Below, in pieces: positions 15,719-28,700 of a stretch of 36,004 nucleotides of DNA. The notes under the pieces are model-generated. The model was not told the DNA's origin. It saw only the letters and a program-made list of their open reading frames with translations, and did no database searches. The translations under genes and the position numbers were made by a program. The stretch covers positions 1 to 36,004 of the forward strand of contig JADKCV010000041.1 of the NCBI GenBank assembly GCA_016718655.1, written 5' to 3'. This stretch comes from Flavobacteriales bacterium (GTDB lineage: Bacteria > Bacteroidota > Bacteroidia > Flavobacteriales_F > PHOS-HE28). Each line of letters begins with the position of its first letter. Positions within the stretch are counted from its first letter, which is position 1.

Positions 15719-17145
15719 ATGTCCTCAGCCGCCGTCGAAAGCCTTGCCGATCGGCTGTTACAGGCACTTGGGCATCCGCCCACGGAGGGCCAGCGTCGGG
15801 CTGCCGATGCCCTGCACCGCCTGCTGGCCACCGATAGGTCGCAGGCCACATTGGTCCTTAAGGGCTATGCGGGTACGGGGAAGACCACCCTGGTGGGGGC
15901 CTTGGTGCGGGTGCTGGCCCAGCAGCGCAGGCGGGTGGTTCTGTTGGCACCCACCGGCCGGGCTGCCAAGGTGCTGGGTGCCTACGCGCAGGCCTCGGCG
16001 AGCACCATCCACCGGCGCATCTACCGCGTAAGTGCCGATGAGGATGACGGTTGGGCCCGACCGGGACTGGCGCCCAATAAGGATGCCGGGGCCCTCTTCG
16101 TGGTGGACGAGGCATCGATGATCGGCAGCGGCGGCGGTGAAGGCGGTTTCGGTGACCGCGATCTGCTCCGCGACCTGTTCGAGCATGTGTTCTCGGCGCC
16201 GGATTGCAAGCTCCTGCTCATCGGGATCCGCCCAGTTGCCGCCCGTGGTACCGACCACAGCCCCGCGCTCGATATCAAGGGCCTGCGCGCCGTGGGGCCT
16301 CACCGCCGGTGTGGTGGAGCTTACGGAGGTGGTGCGCCAGGCCGAAGCATCAGGCATCCTGGTGAACGCCACCGCGCTGCGGGCCACCCTTCAGGATGAG
16401 AAACCCATGCCCCGCTTCATCAGTGGATACGATGATGTGCTGCGCGTGGATGGCTACTATCTGCAGGATGCCCTGGAGACGGCCTATGCCCAGGACGGGG
16501 ACGATGAGGTGTGCCTGGTGTGCCGCAGCAACAAGCGGGCGTATGAGTACAGCCAGCAGGTGCGGGCCCGCATCCATGGGTTCGAGGAGGAGCTGTGTTC
16601 GGCGATGGATCGTGGTGGTGAAGAACAACTACTTCTGGGCCGGTCGCAGCGGCAAGGCCGAATCGACGCCAACGGAGAGCCCATGCTAGTGGACCGTGTG
16701 CATGGCGTGGAGGAGCGCTTCCGGCCTGCGTTTCGCCGACATCACGGCGCGCTGGTGGAACGGCATGGAAGAGCGCGAACTGGAGGTGAAGGTGATGCTT
16801 GATGTGCTGGCGGCCCCATCGCCCGCATTGCCCGCACCGCAACAGCGCCTGCTTCAACGGTCGGTCATGGCCACCTTCCCGGTGACATCAAAAGGGCAGA
16901 TGTACCGCATGTTGCGTGAAGACCCCTACGCGAACGCTCTTCAAGTGAAGTATGGGTATGCGGTTACCGCGCACAAGGCCCAGGGCGGCCAGTGGAGCAC
17001 GGTCTTCGTGGACCAGGGCTATGTCACCGAGGAAATGATCGACACCGAATACGTGCGCTGGTTGTACACCGCCGTTACACGCGCCACGCAGCGCCTATAC
17101 CTCCTCAATTTCCACCCGCGCTTTTGGGGCGAAGGGGAGGAGTGA
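15719..17145 (+). CDS. RecD-like superfamily 1 DNA helicase (several frameshifts)
   Basis: A 5'-3' type DNA helicase of about 475 residues, related to the RecD/exonuclease V alpha ATPase. Ordered motifs: Walker A GYAGTGKTT, LLAPTGRAAKVL, Walker B FVVDEASMI, motif III GDPAQLPPV (seen across a break near 16225), VVELTEVVRQAEASGILVNA, then VCRSNKRAYEYSQQVRARIH, VVVKNNYFWAGRSGKA, TAHKAQGGQW and YTAVTRATQRLYLLNF (motif VI). Breaks lie near 16225, 16300, 16600, 16650 and 16720-16790. The ends are intact and the order of motifs is complete, so I read one gene. No RecB or RecC is nearby; short stand-alone helicases of this type are common in Bacteroidota. Confidence 0.85.
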
Positions 17146-17927
17146 TCACGCTCCGTAGTTCAACGGAAGGAAAACGACCTCGGTCGTTGGGGCGGAAGTG
17201 GCCAGGCTGATGATGTGGTCGGTGCCGAGGCTCCACGTGCGCACATGGTAGCTGTCCGATGCCATGCGCTTGAACTGATCGTGCGCCAGTTCCACGGACT
17301 GTTGGGGGGCGTTCACGCGCAGCACTTTCAGGTCGTCCATGATGCCTAGGCCGCTGGCCTTCAGCACCGCCTCCTTGCGTGTCCCAAGCTCGAGGAAGCG
17401 TCGCTTGGTTCCGGTGTATCGCGGATGTCGGCCACCTCCTCCGGTGTGAAATAGTGTTTGCCAACGGCCATATGGTCCACGCTGCGGGCCATGGTCTCCA
17501 CGTCAACACCCAGCTCCGCACCTTCGCTCACCGCGATCAGGATGGCATCCTTGGTGTCACTGAAATTGAATTGGAGCCGCGCTTCCGCGATGAAAGGCTT
17601 GCCGTGCGGTCCGCGAGCGAAATGGATCTCTTCCGGCTTTACGTTCAACCGCTTGCCAAGGACATGCCGCAGCAGCCCATGCCCGATAATGAAACGGTGT
17701 CGGTCATGGGCGAACCGGAACCGCTCGGCACGCGCCAGTTCCTCTGCGTCGAGCAGGCTGAGCAGACGGTCCAAGTGTTCTTCGTGTGTGCCCAGTTCCG
17801 TGAACCACAAGTGTACTTGGTCGGGTCCCGCAAGCCTTGTGGCAGCAGCAGGCCAACGAGCCAGCTCGGTATCCCCGCAATATAAGGTCAAGCTCCGCCC
17901 TTCCATAGGGCTGCGAAGTAAGGACAA
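17146..17927 (-). CDS. Sfp-type 4'-phosphopantetheinyl transferase (frameshifted)
   Basis: Moves the phosphopantetheine arm from CoA to carrier-protein serines, activating the NRPS/PKS encoded upstream. About 260 residues, normal for Sfp type. Visible motifs are RFRFAHDRHRFIIGHGLLRH, FARGPHGKPFIAEARLQFNF, the Mg-binding LGVDVETM and, after a break near 17400, LGTRKEAVLKASGLG. The tryptophan usual before TRKEA is a glycine here (codon GGG), possibly a base-call fault. MEGRSLTLYCGDTELA at 17906 is an alternative start. The gene ends the cluster operon, directly after the thioesterase, and its job is clear from that place. The Sfp class with broad carrier specificity fits a dedicated activator. 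Confidence 0.88.
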
Positions 17928-18664
17928 CTAGGAGGTGGTCGCAATGCGGGCCAAGCGTTCTTCGAACACGGGCGCCAGTTCGGCCACGTGCGGCTCCTTG
18001 ATCATGGAGTAGTGGTCGCCCGGTACGCGCCGTATATCGAGCAATTGCCTTGATAGTGTGGACCACCCAAGGTCATCGGGCCCCCAGGCATCCATCGCTT
18101 TCAGGATCATCATTGCACCTTCGTATGGCTTCGCTTTATACATGCGGATGGCCTTGTCATAGACGTGAATAATGTGGTGGTGATGGATCGTCGGCATCCG
18201 TCGGTCCATCCGGATGAAGGGTTTTGCGGCCTTGAGCATCAATCCATGCTTGAGGACCGATCGCCAATCATGGTCGCTATCCAGGGCCTGAATATGAAGG
18301 TCCGGTGCATAGGCGTCAATAAGCACAAGCAGCTGGGCTCTGCGGTTGAGGGCCTGTAACTGCTGCACCATTTCATACGCAACGATCCCTCCGAAGGAAT
18401 AACCACATAGAACGAGGTCGTTCTCCGGAACGGCGGAAGTAGTTCTTGCAAATAGTGAGCAGCGATCTCCTCTACACTTTGCAGTGGAAGCTTTTTATTG
18501 TCTTTTCCTTGATGGATGAACGCATAGAAGGGTCGGTCTGCACCTAGATGCTTCGGAAGCAGCTCGTTCGCTTCGTCACCATGCACACACACCACCGCAG
18601 GGCCTTTTCCCTCCGGCCGCAAGGGTCGGAGGTTCATCCAGTGTGATCTGGTCTTCTGCGGCAT
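17928..18664 (-). CDS. Stand-alone thioesterase, NRPS type (frameshifted)
   Basis: An alpha/beta-hydrolase of about 245 residues. It has VVCVHGDEANELLPKHLGAD, FYAFIHQGKDNKKLPLQSVE, the nucleophile elbow GYSFGGIVAYEM (serine present, after a break near 18435) and the catalytic His in VPGDHYSMIKEPHV. Its sequence closely follows the thioesterase fused to the neighbouring NRPS, including the unusual HGDEA after the first strand and the GDHY-MI-EP ending, so it probably arose by duplication of that domain. Roles could be type II editing (clearing misloaded carriers) or a second release step. The ATG at 18664 follows an in-frame stop, so no carrier domain precedes it. Confidence 0.82.
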
Positions 18665-18769
18665 TCAGATGGGTCGGTGCGAACTGTCCGGGTCCTTTGA
18701 AGTGGTCAATGAAATGTCGCCGGAAGAGCGAAGTCCTTCGACTGCCGTGCTGGATGGACAAAGCTCACC

Positions 18770-21700
18770 TCAGTGGTGCACTGCCTCAGCCTTTCCAACG
18801 GTGCTCCGTATACATTCGGAAAGTTCGCGGGCCAAGGCCTGTACCTGTGGCTCCTCGATCATGGTGTAGTGGTCGCCGGGCAGCACGTGGATATCGGCAC
18901 CGTTCGCGACCAGTTCGTTCCAACCCATCTCGTTCGGCCCCCACGAATGTTCGGCCTTGAACACGGCCAACTTGCCTTTGTAGGGCTTCGGCGTATAGGC
19001 CATCGCGGCCCGGTCGTAGGTGTCGATGATGTGGAAGTTCCGCAGGCGTGTGGGCACCGTGCCGCCATTGCGCAGGTATTGCGAAACGAGGCCGCGCATG
19101 ATGCGTTTCTTCAGCGGGTCGTAGAACTTCAGGTCGCTCTCGATCGCTTTGCCGTGCATGGCCGGTGCGTAGGTGTCGAACACCACCACCAAGGGAACAT
19201 CATCGCCCATGGCCGTGAGCTGTTGTGCCATTTCGTAAGCCACAATGCCGCCGAACGAATAGCCGCAGAGCAGGTAGGGCCCCACAGGCCGCGCTTGCTT
19301 CAGTTCAGCGATGAAGTGCTTGGCGATGGATTCCACGGACGTGTAACGGATCTCCTTGCCATCCTCGCCTTGGTGGAAGAAGGCATAGAACGGGGTGTCG
19401 GCGTCGAGGTACTTGGGCAGCGAGTGGCTGGCCTCATCGCCATGCACGCAGAACAGGGGGATGGAATTCCCGGTAGGACGGATGGCCGACAGGGTCTGCC
19501 AGTTCTGATCAGGTGCGTCGCCACGGAGCAACGCTGCGAACTGCGCGATGGTGGGTGCTTCGAAGAGGGCTTTCAACGGCAATGCCTTCTCGAACCGCTG
19601 TTCGATATGGGCGAGCATTTGGATCCCCATGATGGAGTGCCCGCCAAGGTCGAAGAAGTCGTCGTGGATGCCGATGTCGGCAACACCCAATGCCTTGGAC
19701 CAGATCTCCGCAAGTCCGACCTCTTCGGTGTTGCGCGGCGCCACGAACTGGGCGCGCATTTGGGCGTTGCGCAGCTCGGGCCTGGGCAGCAGTTTCTTGT
19801 CCACCTTGCCGTTCGGGTTCAGCGGGAACGAAGGAAGGGCCACGAAGAACGAGGGCATCATGAAGGAAGGGAGCGCCGATGACAGATGCTTCCGCACGCC
19901 TTCCAGGAACTGTTCGCTCTGTGCTGTGTCGCTGATCGGGTCGAACCCATCAGGCACCACATAGGCCACCAACTGTTGATCGCCGGGCATGTCGCGGCGA
20001 ACCATCACCAGTCGGTCGCACTCCGCCGAAGCCGCTGATCGCGTTCTCGATCTCGCCCAGCTCGATGCGGAAACCGCGCACCTTCACTTGATCGTCGGCA
20101 CGCCCCATGAACTCCAGCGTTCCGTCGGGCAGCCATTTCACCAGGTCGCCACTTCGGTACATGCGTGCGTTACCGCCCTTGAACGGGTCGGGCAGGAAGC
20201 GCTCCTCATTCAGATCGGGACGTTCCCAATAACCCAGTGCAACACCATCACCGCCGCAATACAGTTCACCTTTCACACCGACCGGAACGGGCTTGCGATG
20301 TTCGTCCAGCACGTAGAGGAAGGTGTTGTTGATGGGCTTGCCGATGGGCACCTGCTTGCCGATGTCATCCGCCTTATTGATCGGATGGAAACAGCTGAAG
20401 GTGGTGTTCTCCGTGGGGCCGTAGATGTTGTTCAGCACGCCGGGTCCGAGCACGCTGAGCGCCTTGCGGATGTGTGGCAGGCTCATCACCTCACCACCGG
20501 TCAGTATGCACTTCAGGCCTTTCAGGCGGTCCACGTGTTCATCCACCAGCACATTGAACAGGCCCGTTGTGATGAACATGATGTTCACGCCATGGCGTTC
20601 AATGGTCTCGGTGACCTCGGCCAATGTCGGTTTGGACTGCGGTTGCAGCACCAGTCGACCACCGTTCAACAAGGCACCCCACAGCTCGAACGTGCTGGCA
20701 TCGAAGGAGACGTTGCTCAGTTGCGTGATCACGGCGTCCGGTCCGAAGGGCGCGTAGTCCTGGTCGCGCACCAATCTTACGATGCCCCGGTGCGGCACCA
20801 CCACACCTTTCGGACGACCCGTGCTGCCGCTGGTGTACATGATGTAGGCCGCTGTTTCCGGTCCTTCGATCGGCGCGTGGTCAGCGATCTTGGCCTTGGG
20901 CATCTCAGTGCCATCAAGCAGGATCACGCGTGCACTGTGCGCAGGCAGGGCCTTTTCCAAGGCCTTTTCGGTCAGCAGCAATTTGGCGCGCGTATCCTCG
21001 AACAGCAGTTGGATGCGTTCGGCGGGATAGGTGTGGTCGATGGGAACGAAAGCGGCACCGCAACGCAGGATCGCGAGTTGTGCTTCCACCAGTCGGAAAT
21101 TCCGTTCGCTACAGAGCGCTACCAGGTCCCCGGGCTTCACGCCGTTCGCCTTGAGCATCGCTGTCAGTGCCACAACACGCTCCTGTAGTTGGGCATAGGT
21201 CAATTGCTGGTCGCGCTGAACAAGCGCTACGCGTGCTGGACCTTGGGCCACCACTTCATCGAACAAGGTGTTCACCCCTTTGCTGTTCGGGTATGCAACG
21301 GCCCTGCCTTGCCATTCGGTCGGCACAGGCACCTTGTCGGTTCCCAAGGGCTCGTCGCCAATGAGCTCGACAATGGGTGCGTTCGGATGGCCGATCACCC
21401 GCTTGATCAGCGTGATCAGTTGGTCCATCCAGCCGCTCACCGTGGCCTCACTGAAGAGGTCGGTGTTGTAGCTCCACTCGAGCGTCAGGTGTCCTTCGTT
21501 GCCTGTTGCGTTCAGGAACAGCTCGAAGTTCTCGAAGGACCGCGGGTTGCTGATGAAACGATGTTGCAGGCCATCGAAGCCCACGCCATCGTCCATGTTC
21601 ATGTCGATGTTGAACACGACTGGGCATAGCGGGATGCGTCCCGGCTCGCGCGGAACGTTCAGTTTCCGCAGCAGTGTGCCGAAGGTGTACTTCTGGTTGT

Positions 21701-22733
21701 CGAAGGCATCGAGAACGCCGGTGCGACGCGCTTTCAAATGCTCGATGAACGCTTGCTCCTCATCGATGCGGCTGCGCAAGGCGAGCAGGTTCACGCAATG
21801 GCCCACCAGGTGCTTCATGCCCAGGTCGCTCTGTCCGGCGGCGGGCAGGCCTACCACGATGTCGCTGTCACCGGTGAGCTTGTGCAGCAGCACCTCGAAG
21901 GTGGTCATCAGCGTGGTGACGAAGCTGGCCCCGCTGCGTGTGGCCACTTCCTTCAGGCCGCGCACCAGGTCCTGCGAGAGCAACAGGTCGAGGCGGTTCC
22001 CCTTGTAGGTCTTCTGCTTCGGCCGCGGACGGTCCGTGGGCAGGTCTAGGCGGGGCACGGAACCTTTGTAGAGGTCGAGCCAGTATCGCTCAACCATACC
22101 GTGCTCCGGGCTCTTCGCGAAGTCGATGGTGGCGACGCTGTACTCGCTGAAGGTGCTCGCTTCGGGCAGCTTCGGTGCGCCACCGCTCTTCGCAGCATTA
22201 TAGAGCGCACTGATCTCGGCCATCATGATGCCCAGGCTCCAGCCATCGCACACCACGTGGTGGCCGGACAACCGAAGCAGGTGCGCATCGCCAGCGACCT
22301 TGATCAACTGCGCCCGGAAGAGCGGCCCGTTGCGCAGGTCGAAGGGCGTGGTCATGTCCTTCTGCGCGATAGCGTTGAGCTGTTTGGTGCGCTCTGATCC
22401 GCTTAGCGATGACAGGTCCGTGAAGAGCAGTGCGAAGCGCACTTCATCGGTCACCAGCATACGCGTGCCGCTGGCATTAAGCGTGGCGCGCAGCGATTCG
22501 TGGCGCTTCACCAGCTCATGCATCGCGCGCTCGATGGCGGCTTGGTCGAGCGTTCCTTTCAGTTCGAGGGAAACGCTCTCGTTGTAAGCGCAGCTCGCGT
22601 CAACGCCCATCTCGGAGGCGGTGAGCACTTCGCGTTGCGCTTCCGTTGTGGGAATGGTGCGCTCGATGGCCGGCCCGGTGAAGGGGTCGAAATCAACGGC
22701 TACGAATTGTGGTTCTTGTATGAACTTCTCCAT
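18770..22733 (-). CDS. Nonribosomal peptide synthetase, C-A-PCP-TE (one frameshift)
   Basis: About 1321 residues. The condensation domain (residues ~25-460) has the catalytic HHVVCDGWS. The adenylation domain (~490-985) has YIMYTSGSTGRPKGV, NNIYGPTENTTF, YRSGDLVKWLPDG and the lysine in NGKVDKKLL. The carrier (~1010-1080) has FFDLGGHSIMGIQ with the serine. The thioesterase (~1090-1321) has CVHGDEASHSLP, the GYSFGG serine and VLPGDHYTMIEEP. One break near 20020 lies between the A domain's GELGEIENAIS-type region and RLVMVRRDMPGDQQL. Reading the substrate pocket by hand against GrsA gives D-A-F-F-L-G-I-T-F-K, close to published isoleucine codes. No epimerase or methyltransferase is present. It starts 9 nt after the hybrid megasynthase stop, so it should accept that enzyme's product and release the final compound. 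Confidence 0.92.
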
Positions 22734-22742
22734 AATGCTTGG

Positions 22743-25700
22743 TCAATTCTCGTCCTGCTCGATCATGAGGTACTTGCCTTGCCTTTTCGGATCGGGCACG
22801 AACCACGCGGGTTCGCCCTTCGGCGTGCGGCCCATGCGAGCACCTGGCACCGGCGGCTCCATGGCACTGATCACACGTTCGCTCAGTTTGCGCACATGTC
22901 CGCCCAGCACACTGTTCACCACCGGAATGGGGTAGGTGCGTTCGGGCATGAAGCCGCTCTCGCGCAGCTCCTTGCAGGTCTTCTCCACCGTGTTGATGAT
23001 GAACGCGATGTCGGCCGAGGAATGCGCGGTGGTGATGAAGTGCGGGAAGTCCAGCACGTGCACGCCGTGGTAGCGCATCAGCATGAAGAAGAGCTCGGTG
23101 TAGTTGACGCTCTCGTCATACTTCGTCTTGAACGCGCTGCCGAAGTTCACCCAACGGTAGGGGAGCTGGTACTGGTCGAAGAGGCCGTTCACGCGCTTCA
23201 CCATGTCCTCGGTAACGGTGTTGAGGCTTTCCTGCAAGGCAGGCCCTTCATTCTTCATGTACACCAGCGAGGCCTTCATCGCGGCCATCGTCAGCGGGTG
23301 TCGTACGAAGGTGCCGGCGAAGTAGGTCACACCTGCGGGCGGCACGCTATCATCGCCATACTGCCAGTGGCCGCCGTCGAGGGCGTCCATCCATTCGCTC
23401 TTGCCGATCATGGCGCCCACGGGCATGCCACCACCGATCACCTTGCCGTAGGTGCCGATATCGGCCTGGATGCCGAAGAGGGCCTGCGTACCGTTGGGGT
23501 GCGTGCGGAATCCGGTGATCACCTCATCGAAGATCAGTGCGGTGCCGTTCTCCTGCGTGATGCGGCGCACCTCGCGGAGGAAATCCACCGGACGGAACTC
23601 CATGCGGCGGCTCTGCACCGGTTCAACGAGCACGGCTGCTGCCTCGTGGCAACGCTGCTTGATGATCTCGAGGCTCTCGGGCGTGCCGTAGTCGAGCACG
23701 AGCATGTTCTCCACGGCTTGCGGCATGATGCCGGGCGCGCCAGGATAGCTCTTCTTGCTCTTGCTGCCGCGGATGATCACCTCGTCGTTGATGCCGTGGT
23801 AACTGCCGCTGAAGGAGATGATGAGGCTGCGACCGGTGACCGTGCGGGCCATGCGCATCGCGCCCAGTACGGCTTCGCTACCGGTATTGCAAACGGCTGC
23901 GCGTTCAGCACCAGTGAGTTCGCATAACAGCTTCGATACTTCCGCCGCGAGCGGGTGCATCGGGCCGATCTCCACGCTGGTGTCGATCTGCTTGTGGCAG
24001 GCTTCCTTGATGAAGTCGGGCATGTAGCCGAACATCGATGAACCGAAACCACTGAGGATGTCCACGTACTCGTTGCCGTCGATATCCCAGAGGTGGCAGC
24101 CGGTGCTCTTGTCCACCACCACCTGGTAGATGAGCTCCTTGGTCTGTGGCTTGAACCCGGTGACCACGCGCGGGTCCGCCATGGGTTTGCGGTTCTCCTG
24201 CGTGAAGGCCTTGCTCTTGGCGGTCTTGGCCACGTAGCGCTTCACGAAGGCATCGAACCACGCGCGCTGCTGCGGGGTCATGTCGTCCACCTTCTCCTTC
24301 ATGATGCGCGCCTGCGCACCGAAGACCTTCTTCAGCTCTGGAGCATCTTCCAGGGCATTCACGGCAGGCGCTGCGGCGGCTGCGGGTCGACCATGGTCGA
24401 CCCCTGTGGCCGCGCCACCGCCGTTCCAATGGGGCAGGATATGGTCCGCCAGCTTGTCCAGGTTCGGCAGCTCCTCGTTCAATTGACGGAACGAGATCTT
24501 CACGCCGAACTTCTTGCTCAAGGAGGTCGCAACCTGCGTCAGGAACAGCGAGTCGAGGCCCATCTCCAGGAAGGTCTCCTCGTTGCTCGCTTCGGCTAAT
24601 TCAAGGCCTGAGCTCTCCTCCAGCAAATGCTTGATCATGCGATCAGCGATTCCTTGGGGGAAAGGTTCGCGTCGCCACTGTTCGGAACAGGGGCTTCGAT
24701 CGTGGTGCTTGCAATGGCACGACCACCATCGGCCACCATCGCCACGGGATCCACCCAGTGACGGATGCGTTCGAAGGCGTAGGTCGGCATCGAGATGCGG
24801 CACCGCTCCTCGCGCTCGTAGAATTTGCTCCAGTCGATGAGCACGCCGCTCTGCCACAAGCCACCCACGGCCTTCAGCAGTTGCGTAAGCTCATTGCCGT
24901 TGCCGGCGGAATCGCCCAGGGAGGGCACGGCCGCTTGCCTTTTGTTGTCGGTGCTTTGCTGGCGGGCGAGCGTGGTGGCCGTGGTGCGCGGACCTACTTC
25001 CAAGCATCACGCGGATCGGCATCGCTCCATGCGAACTTCACGGCTTGCGCGAAACGCACCGTGGCACGCAGGTGATCGCTCCAATACTTCGATGAAGTGG
25101 CCTCGTCGTCCTTCAGCCATTCGGCGGTGACGGTGCTGACGATCGGGATGCGCGGCGCGCTCAGCTTCACGCTCTCCACCACCTTCTTGTAAGGCTCCAC
25201 GATGGCGTCCATCATCGGGCTGTGGAAGGCGTGGCTGGTCACGAGCAGTTTGCAGGTGATGCCGTCCTTCTCCAGCTCGGCCTGCAGTTTCGCGATCGCC
25301 TCGTGCGGACCACTGGCCACGCACAACTGCGGACCGTTGTTCGCCGCGATGCTGCATCCAGCGGGGAGTTTCTTCAGCACATCCTCTTCCGCCGCTCGCA
25401 CGCTGAGCATGCTGCCACCGGGCAGGTCCTGCATCATGCGCCCTCGGTTGGCCACCAGCTTCACGGCATCCTCCAGCGAGAACACACCGGCCAGGCAGCC
25501 TGCGGCGAACTCACCGATGCTGTGGCCCATCATGGCGTCGGGCGTGATGCCCCAGTGCATCCACAGCTTCGCAAGGCTGTAGTGCATGGTGAAGAGCGAG
25601 GCCTGCGTGTAGACCGTCTGCTTCAGTTGCTCAGCGGCCTTCTCCTCTTCGCCGGCCTTCGGGAAGATGATGGCCTTGAGGTCGGTGCCGAACTCCTTGC

Positions 25701-28700
25701 TGAAGAGTTCGCAGCACTGATCGAAGTGTTGTTTGAAGATGGGCTCGCTTTCGCAGAGGTCGCGGCCCATGTTCACGTACTGTGAGCCTTGACCGGGGAA
25801 CATGAAGACCACACCGCTAGCCGCTTCGTGCAGTTCGCGGGTACCGATCAGCGGGCGTCCTTGTTGGCGATCGCTTCCATCAACTCGCCATGGCTTCCAC
25901 CCACGATCAAGCGGCGGTGCTTGAAGTGGCGACGGCCGACTTGCAGCGTGTAGGCCGCATCGGCCAAGGAAGACTTCGGATGCGTTTCGAGCCAGTTGCG
26001 GAGGTTGTCCGTCATGGCATCGAGGCTGGTCTTGCTCTTCGCGCTGAGCAGGAAGAGCTGTTTGCTGCGGGAAGCGCTGGAAGCCTTGGCCACTGGCGGT
26101 TCCGCGAGGATCACGTGCGCGTTCGTTCCGCCCACACCGAAGCTGGTGACACCGGCGATGCGCGGGAGCCCGGCACCGGGGCCAAGCGATGTTCTCGTTC
26201 GCCACGCGGAACGGCGAATTCGCGAAGTCGATGGCCGGGTTCGGCGTCTCGAAGCCCACGTTGGAAGGGATCACTTCCTCGCCCAAGGCCAGCGCGGTCT
26301 TGATCACACCAGCCGCACCAGCAGCGGGCGTCAGGTGGCCGATGTTGCTCTTGATGGAGCCGATGACGCAGTGGTGCCCATTGGTCTTGCCGCCGAACGC
26401 GAGCGTCAGCGCTTCCACCTCGATCGGGTCGCCGAGCGGTGTTGCGGTACCATGTGTTTCCACATAGGTGATCTCGCTCGGGCTCACGCCTGCATCGGCC
26501 TGTGCCATGGCGATCACCTCGGCCTGGCCACGCACGCTGGGCGCGGTGAAGCTGGCCTTGTCGCTGCCGTCGTTGTTGAGCGCGGCGCCCTTGATCACCG
26601 CGTAGATGTGGTCCTTGTCGCGCACCGCATCATCGAGACGCTTCAGCACGATGATCCCGCAGCCGTCGCTGAACGATGTGCCTTTGCCGTTGGCGTCGAA
26701 GGTGCGCGTACTGCCGTCGGGGCTGTACATGCCACCTTCGTTGTACACGATGCCGCTGTTGATCGGTGCGGTGATCGCGATGCCACCGGCGAGTGCCATG
26801 TCGCATTCCCCATCGCGCAGCGCCTTGAACGCCTGTGCGATCGCCACGAGCGATGTGCTGCATGCGGTGTGGATGCTCAACGCCGGACCGCGCAGGTCGA
26901 ACTCGAAGGCCAGACGTGTGGCGATGTAGTCCTTCTCGTTGGCGGTCATCACCGCGAAGTCGCCCACCTGTTCGATCAGCTCGGGATGGCCGATGACGTT
27001 GCGGGTGAAGTAGGTGTTGTTGCCCATGCCGGCATACACGCCGATGAGGCCGGCGAACTGTGCGGGATCGTACGCGGCATCCTCCAGCGCGGCCCAGGCC
27101 GTCTCCAGGAACACGCGTTGCTGCGGATCCATCAGCGCGGCCACCTTGGGGTTCACGCCGAAGAAGCCATGGTCGAACTTGTCGGCATCGGCGATCACGC
27201 CGCGCGCCTTCACGTAGTCGGGATCATTGCGCAGTTCGGCAGGGATGCTCGGGTCGAGCTCGTCCACCGTCCACGTGCTGATGCTGTTCTTCTTGGCAAG
27301 CAGGTTCTTCCATAGCTGCTCCACGTTGGGCGCGCCAGGGAAACGGCCGCTCATGCCGATGATGGCGATGTCGCCCTTTCGCGCCCCGGCCGCGGCCTTG
27401 CGCGCCTTGGCCATCTCGGCGGGGGCTGGTGCACTGGCATCGCCCTCAAGGAATGCCGCACATGCCTTGATCGTCGGGTGCTGGTACAACTTTACGATGG
27501 GCAGCTTCAGGCCGTGGCCTTCGAGCTGGGCCACGCACTGGATGCTCAGCAGCGAGTTGCCGCCGAGGTCGAAGAAGTTGTCGTCGATGCCCACGCGGTC
27601 GATGCCGAGCAGGTCGGCCCACACGTTCGCGAGGGTCTTCTGCACGCTGGTCGTCGGTGCGGCGAAGGCCACGTCGAGGTCGGGACGCTTCACATCGGGC
27701 ACGGGCAAGGCCTTGCGATCGATCTTGCCGCTCGGGGTGCGGGGCAGTTCCTTCACGGCCACGAAGGCGGAGGGCTGCATGTAATCGGGCAGGAGGGAAG
27801 CGAGGTGCTTACGGATCTCGTTGGTGCTGAGCTCGCTCTTCGCGACGTAGTAGCCGATCAAGCGTTTCAACCCCGGCCGGTCCTCACGTACGGGGGCCAC
27901 AGCCTGCTCCACCGCAGGGTGCGTCTCCATCGCCACTTCCACTTCGCCGAGCTCGATGCGGTAGCCGCGCACCTTCACCTGACCATCGATGCGGCCCTTG
28001 TAATCGATCTCGCCGTTCGGCAGTTCCACCGCCTGTCGCCGGTCCGATACAGCGCCACCGGGGTGAATGGATCGCGAGGAAGCGTTCGGCCGTAAGGTCA
28101 TCGCGACCGATGTAGCCCGGTGGCCACACAGGCACCGCCGAGGTAGAGTTCGCCTTCTTCGCCCTTCTTCACCGGCTTCATTTGCTCATCGAGCACGTAG
28201 AGCTTCACGTTGTCGATGGCGCTGCCGATGTTGGGCAAGGCGGGCCAGGTGGATGGATCACCTTTCAGCTCGAGCTCGCTCACCACGTGGCCTTCGGTGG
28301 GGCCGTACTGGTTGCAGAAGCGGCAGCCGGGAAGCTGCTTGAAGAGGTTCGCGATGGCCGGCGTGATCTTCAGTTGCTCGCCACTGGTGAAGACCTCTTT
28401 CATTGAGGATGGCACTTCGCCGGTGCGTTCCACGGCCTCGGCCAGGTATTGCAGCGCCACGAAGGGCACGATGATGCGGTTGATCTTCTGCGCGATGATC
28501 TTGCGCAGGAGCTGCGTGCTGTTCAGTCGATCCTCGTCGGTGATCAGCACCAAGGTGCCGCCTTGAGCGAACGTGGTGAAGATCTCCTGGAAGCTCACAT
28601 CGAAGCTGATGGGAGCGAATTGCAGCGTGCGATCACCCTCTTTGCAAACGCTGGTGCGCAGCTGCCATTGGATCAGGTTCGACAGCGGTGCATGGTGCAT

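Noticed and set aside
22500..23927. Plus-strand open frame of 475 codons opposite the aminotransferase domain
   Set aside because: It has no recognisable domain, while the minus strand encodes intact PLP aminotransferase motifs.
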